A program made the translations under genes and the position numbers. Positions 61,576 through 64,000 of a stretch of DNA of 64,000 bases are shown here, one piece after another (position 1 is the first letter of the stretch; each line of letters begins with the position of its first letter). The notes under the pieces were generated by a model. That model saw nothing but the letters and a program-made list of their open reading frames with translations, was not told where the DNA came from and searched no databases. Source of the stretch: Oscillospiraceae bacterium. GTDB taxonomy: Bacteria > Bacillota > Clostridia > Oscillospirales > Ruminococcaceae. The DNA is taken from positions 21,707 to 85,706 of the forward strand of contig CAAGJI010000060.1 in assembly GCA_900770195.1 (NCBI GenBank). Direction: 5' to 3'.

Positions 61576-62867
61576 CTCCTTGTTTTTGATGATTCAGCAG
61601 CGGCAGCCCGTTTTTCCTCTGTCCAGCTTTCAGAACGGGAACGGTCTTTCCATGTGGTATTTATGCATTTCCCGTTTGTTAATTGAAAAATCAATTTGTT
61701 TGGTGCGGGAACAAGAATTTTTTCAACTTGATTTTCAAAGATATTTGCATCAAATTCAGTAATGCTCAGTATCTCACAGCAAACAGAGATCAGCGTACTT
61801 TCAGGAATTTGTTTTGCTGTGGGACAATATTTTTTGCCTCTTGTATTGTAAGTTGCACAGATCCAAACATTACCAGTTGCAGTTATTTTATGCCGATAGT
61901 TTTTTCCACAACAGGTGCATTGTATTTTTCCTGTAAACGGATATGAGACAACAGATTTTGAAGTGGAAAATCGCTGATGCTGTTCTTCCAGTTTCTTTTG
62001 AACAGCATCAAAAATACTTTTTTCTATGATTGCTAGATGACTTTCTTCTACAAAATACTTTGGCAGCTGACCGTCATTTCTTATCATTCTCTTTGTCAAA
62101 TGATTTTCCCGAAAGCGTTTCTGTAAAAGCATATTTCCGGCATATTTTTCATTCTGCAAAATCCTATGGATATCTGCAGTAGTCCACTCACAGCCGTTGA
62201 TCGTAGCAATTCCCATTTCATTCAGCTTATTGGAAATCAATAGTTTTCCGTTTCCACTTAGATAGTTTAAAAAAATAAATCGGACGATTTCAGCTTCTGA
62301 TTCCACTATTTCCAGACTGCCATTTGTCGTTCTGCGATAACCTAACATTCGTATATTGCAGATTTTGCCTTGTTCAAAATCTTTTCTGATTCTCCATTTT
62401 TGATTTTCACTGGCAGAAAAACTTTCTTCTTGTGCATAGGAAGATAAAATGGAAAGCATCAGTTCGCCATCAGCTGAAATGCTGTGAATATTTTGCTCCT
62501 GAAAATAAACATCGATCCCTAACATTTTTAATTCTCTTACAGTTTCGAGAACGGTTATGGTATTTCTTGCAAATCGACTGATAGACTTTGTAATGATAAG
62601 ATCTATTTTACCTTTTCTGCATTCAGCAAGCATTTTTTGAAATTCAGGTCTTGACTCTTTCGTTCCTGTAATTGCTTCATCTGCAAATACGCCGCAGAAT
62701 CTCCATTCCGGATTACTTTGAATCAGTTCGGAATAATATCCTACCTGAGCAGAAAGGGAATGCAGCATGGCATCTTTACCACTTGATACTCGTGCATAAG
62801 CGGCAACGTTTCGTAATTTATGTGAAATATCAACAGAAGGTTCTATTTTTTGTATCAAACGTTCCAT
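61554..62867 (-). CDS. Large serine recombinase 1
   Basis: This 437-residue protein has AAYARVSSGKDA with the nucleophile Ser, DEAITGTKESRPEFQKML and TKSISRFARNTITVL in the catalytic domain, then the recombinase domain and a zinc ribbon (CTCCGKNYRHK). It is shorter than its partner and lacks the long coiled coil. AAAGGAGGAGG precedes the ATG. The two recombinases are translationally coupled and may work as a pair, as seen in some clostridial elements with tandem recombinases. Confidence 0.92.
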   Translation of the reverse strand: MERLIQKIEPSVDISHKLRNVAAYARVSSGKDAMLHSLSAQVGYYSELIQSNPEWRFCGVFADEAITGTKESRPEFQKMLAECRKGKIDLIITKSISRFARNTITVLETVRELKMLGIDVYFQEQNIHSISADGELMLSILSSYAQEESFSASENQKWRIRKDFEQGKICNIRMLGYRRTTNGSLEIVESEAEIVRFIFLNYLSGNGKLLISNKLNEMGIATINGCEWTTADIHRILQNEKYAGNMLLQKRFRENHLTKRMIRNDGQLPKYFVEESHLAIIEKSIFDAVQKKLEEQHQRFSTSKSVVSYPFTGKIQCTCCGKNYRHKITATGNVWICATYNTRGKKYCPTAKQIPESTLISVCCEILSITEFDANIFENQVEKILVPAPNKLIFQLTNGKCINTTWKDRSRSESWTEEKRAAAAESSKTRRWKKCQK

Positions 62868-62894
62868 GTAAACCTCCTCCTTTCAGATACCATA

Positions 62895-63065
62895 TTAGCA
62901 TGGATTTTCAGATTTATCAACGAATATACCCGACAAAGATATGCCGTATTTTTCAGCCATTTTTGTGTTCATTTCCGCATAATCTTTTTTTGAGATCTTT
63001 CCTGAACGAAGCCAAGTTTTGATAATTTCAACCATAACCTGATAGATGATGATATTACGATTCAT
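62895..63065 (-). CDS. SHOCT-like small protein (56 residues)
   Basis: A short frame begins MNRNIIIYQVMVEIIKTWLR and continues SGKISKKDYAEMNTKMAEKY GISLSG, ending NPC. The pattern of a helix, then K-IS-KKDY--MN-K-AEKYGIS, is the SHOCT-type tail protein that often precedes large serine recombinases in Firmicutes. The start overlaps the end of the upstream gene by 11 bp and AAGGCAAGGTGG lies before it, supporting real translation. Confidence 0.7.
   Translation of the reverse strand: MNRNIIIYQVMVEIIKTWLRSGKISKKDYAEMNTKMAEKYGISLSGIFVDKSENPC
62922..62935. repeat. Second copy of GAATATACCCGACA flanking the recombinases
   Basis: This 14-mer is identical to 59955-59968 and in the same orientation. 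It lies in the 3' end of the SHOCT gene, while the other copy lies in the loop of the recombinase terminator. The pair brackets both recombinase genes. It may be a recombination remnant or chance. Confidence 0.35.
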
Positions 63066-63423
63066 TTTTCCACCTTGCCTTTCCGGAACATTGTCTGGAA
63101 CAATAAACTTGTTGCTTGCTCGGATAAGAAAGAAATATCTGATTACAAACAGGGCAAACTTTTTTTGCCATTTTCAGTGAAACTTCTTTGTTTTCACGCC
63201 ACCATTTCATGCGGCATTTGTCACTGCAAAAACGTTTTATATGAGCACTTGCATTGGAAAGTGATTTTCCACAGCACTCACATTGTCGAAAAGATTTCCT
63301 GCGTGATAAGTACGATTTGATTGTTCCGACAGGAACGTTTAATTCAGTACTGATTTTCCGGATTGTACAGCCTTGCTTTTTCATTGTTTCTATCTGAGCT
63401 TTTTGTCTGATATTCATGATCAT
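63055..63423 (-). CDS. HTH plus zinc-finger protein of the recombinase operon
   Basis: This 122-residue protein starts with a sigma-factor-like helix-turn-helix (AQIETMKKQGCTIRKISTEL NVPVGTIKSYLSRR) and continues with two Cys-pair modules (CECCGKSLS ... CSDKCRMKWW and CPVCNQIF ... CSRQCSG), which look like treble-clef or zinc-ribbon fingers. GAGGTG precedes the ATG. It is first in a four-gene unit with the SHOCT protein and both recombinases, and may regulate them or help select sites. Confidence 0.78.
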   Translation of the reverse strand: MIMNIRQKAQIETMKKQGCTIRKISTELNVPVGTIKSYLSRRKSFRQCECCGKSLSNASAHIKRFCSDKCRMKWWRENKEVSLKMAKKVCPVCNQIFLSYPSKQQVYCSRQCSGKARWKNES

Positions 63424-63487
63424 TTCACCTCAACCATATAGTCTAAATAAATGTGTTAAATTCGTACCCTTTTGTAAAAAAATAAAA

Positions 63488-63532
63488 AAAGCCATTGCAT
63501 CCGGGACAATTCGTCAAGGATACAATGGCTTT
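63488..63532 (-). terminator. Terminator of the lysin gene
   Basis: AAAGCCATTG (63488-63497) and CAATGGCTTT (63523-63532) form a 10-bp stem, extended inside by ATCC/GGAT. On the minus strand it is followed by a long T-rich run. Confidence 0.88.
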
Positions 63533-63551
63533 CGTTAAATCAAGAGATATT

Positions 63552-64000
63552 TTATTTCATGAGAGCATTGACACGCTTCTGCACTTCGTTATAGTCATAA
63601 CCTGCATCAGTCAGACGTTTCTTTCGCTCCGCACCATTTGACCACTTACCCTGAATGACTTCACGGGCAACTTCGTCAACGGACTTCTTTGCAGGATACA
63701 CCTGCTTGCCGGAACTGTCAAAAACAGCATATCCAGTCTTGCAGGCTTTCTTTGCATTTTCAAGAGAAGAAAAAGCCCCGATCTGCGACTTAGCATCAGT
63801 CCATGACTTTCTTACTCTGTAAAGCTGTTTTGTTGCAGGTGTAGGAGTTGCCGGTGTAGAACCCGAATTGAGATAAGTCTGTACCTTAGCTTTGAAAGCT
63901 GCCCAATGAGGCAGAATATACGCAGGACACATCTTGTAAGGATTTCTTGCAGTATTAAGGTAGTCCACGCTGCCGGACTTTCCGTCACGGACATTCAGCC
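63552..64000 (-). CDS. Phage-type lysin, C-terminal part with Cpl-7 (CW_7) wall-binding domain (5' end outside window)
   Basis: The frame is open to the window edge, so the GTG at 63968 is internal. The visible about 148 residues hold the end of an unidentified, presumably catalytic, domain (NPYKMCPAYILPHWAAFKAK), a Thr/Pro linker and a SPOR-like segment (LYRVRKSWTDAKSQIGAF). The tail is a CW_7 repeat (EVIQGKWSNGAERKKRLTDA GYDY). Cpl-7 domains bind peptidoglycan in phage endolysins. The recombinases are next to it, so a prophage or phage-like element probably continues to the right. Confidence 0.82.
   Translation of the reverse strand, partial: LNVRDGKSGSVDYLNTARNPYKMCPAYILPHWAAFKAKVQTYLNSGSTPATPTPATKQLYRVRKSWTDAKSQIGAFSSLENAKKACKTGYAVFDSSGKQVYPAKKSVDEVAREVIQGKWSNGAERKKRLTDAGYDYNEVQKRVNALMK

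Noticed and set aside
59992..62867. Serine recombinases as the enzymes that inserted the NRPS island
   Set aside because: They lie outside the att repeat, and tRNA-half duplication with a nearby tyrosine integrase fits the island better.

Overview
The window looks like the chromosome of a low-GC, strictly anaerobic gut Firmicute close to Ruminococcus (inference). The clues are a [FeFe]-hydrogenase maturase (HydE) end, a secreted GH25 lysozyme with a cellulosome-type dockerin, an F-type ATP synthase operon, an aconitase/isocitrate dehydrogenase branch, AGGAGG-type ribosome sites and many consensus TTGACA-17-TATAAT promoters.

The layout has three parts. (1) Positions 1 to about 23,000 are host backbone: hydE end, dockerin lysozyme, thioesterase-panBCD operon, atpBEEFHAGDC with two identical c-subunit genes, a C_GCAxxG_C_C protein, a Na/Pi cotransporter, a Ca2+ P-type ATPase, aconitase, two small membrane proteins, icd, a Spo0A-like regulator without its phosphoacceptor, and an XRE regulator. 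(2) About 23,049 to 59,688 is a 36.6-kb genomic island inserted in an initiator tRNA gene (tRNA-fMet). It is bounded by a 48-bp repeat (46 identical) of the tRNA 3' half and carries a tyrosine integrase and excisionase, decayed left-arm genes, the large cargo described next, and two ATPase genes near the right end. (3) From 59,992 to the window end are two overlapping large serine recombinases with SHOCT and HTH/zinc-finger partners, then the 3' end of a phage-type lysin, which suggests a second element continuing outside the window.

The main cargo is a 24-kb single-strand operon for a yersiniabactin/pyochelin-like non-ribosomal peptide, probably a lipid-started thiazoline metallophore. One protein reads FAAL-ACP-Cy-A-PCP-Cy, another A(embedded MT-like)-PCP and a third Cy-A-PCP-TE*. 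All three A domains show cysteine-type specificity residues. Tailoring and release proteins are a thiazolinyl imide reductase, a saccharopine-dehydrogenase-like oxidoreductase, two type II thioesterases (one with a cysteine nucleophile), an Sfp-type phosphopantetheinyl transferase and a free-standing PCP-reductase protein. A YbtP/YbtQ-like ABC pair and a serine acetyltransferase (cysteine supply) close the operon. The final TE domain has Asn in place of its catalytic Ser, so reductive release by the PCP-R protein is the more likely off-loading route.

A MacB/FtsX-type ABC transporter lies just upstream. Its leader and the NRPS promoter carry the same palindrome, AGTTA-N8-TAACT (three copies), which points to one unidentified, possibly metal-sensing, repressor controlling both. 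No regulator gene for it is visible. A lipid-primed tris-cysteine heterocycle pathway with reductive release, carried on a tRNA-integrated island of a gut Ruminococcus-like anaerobe, is the best candidate for an undescribed system in this window.
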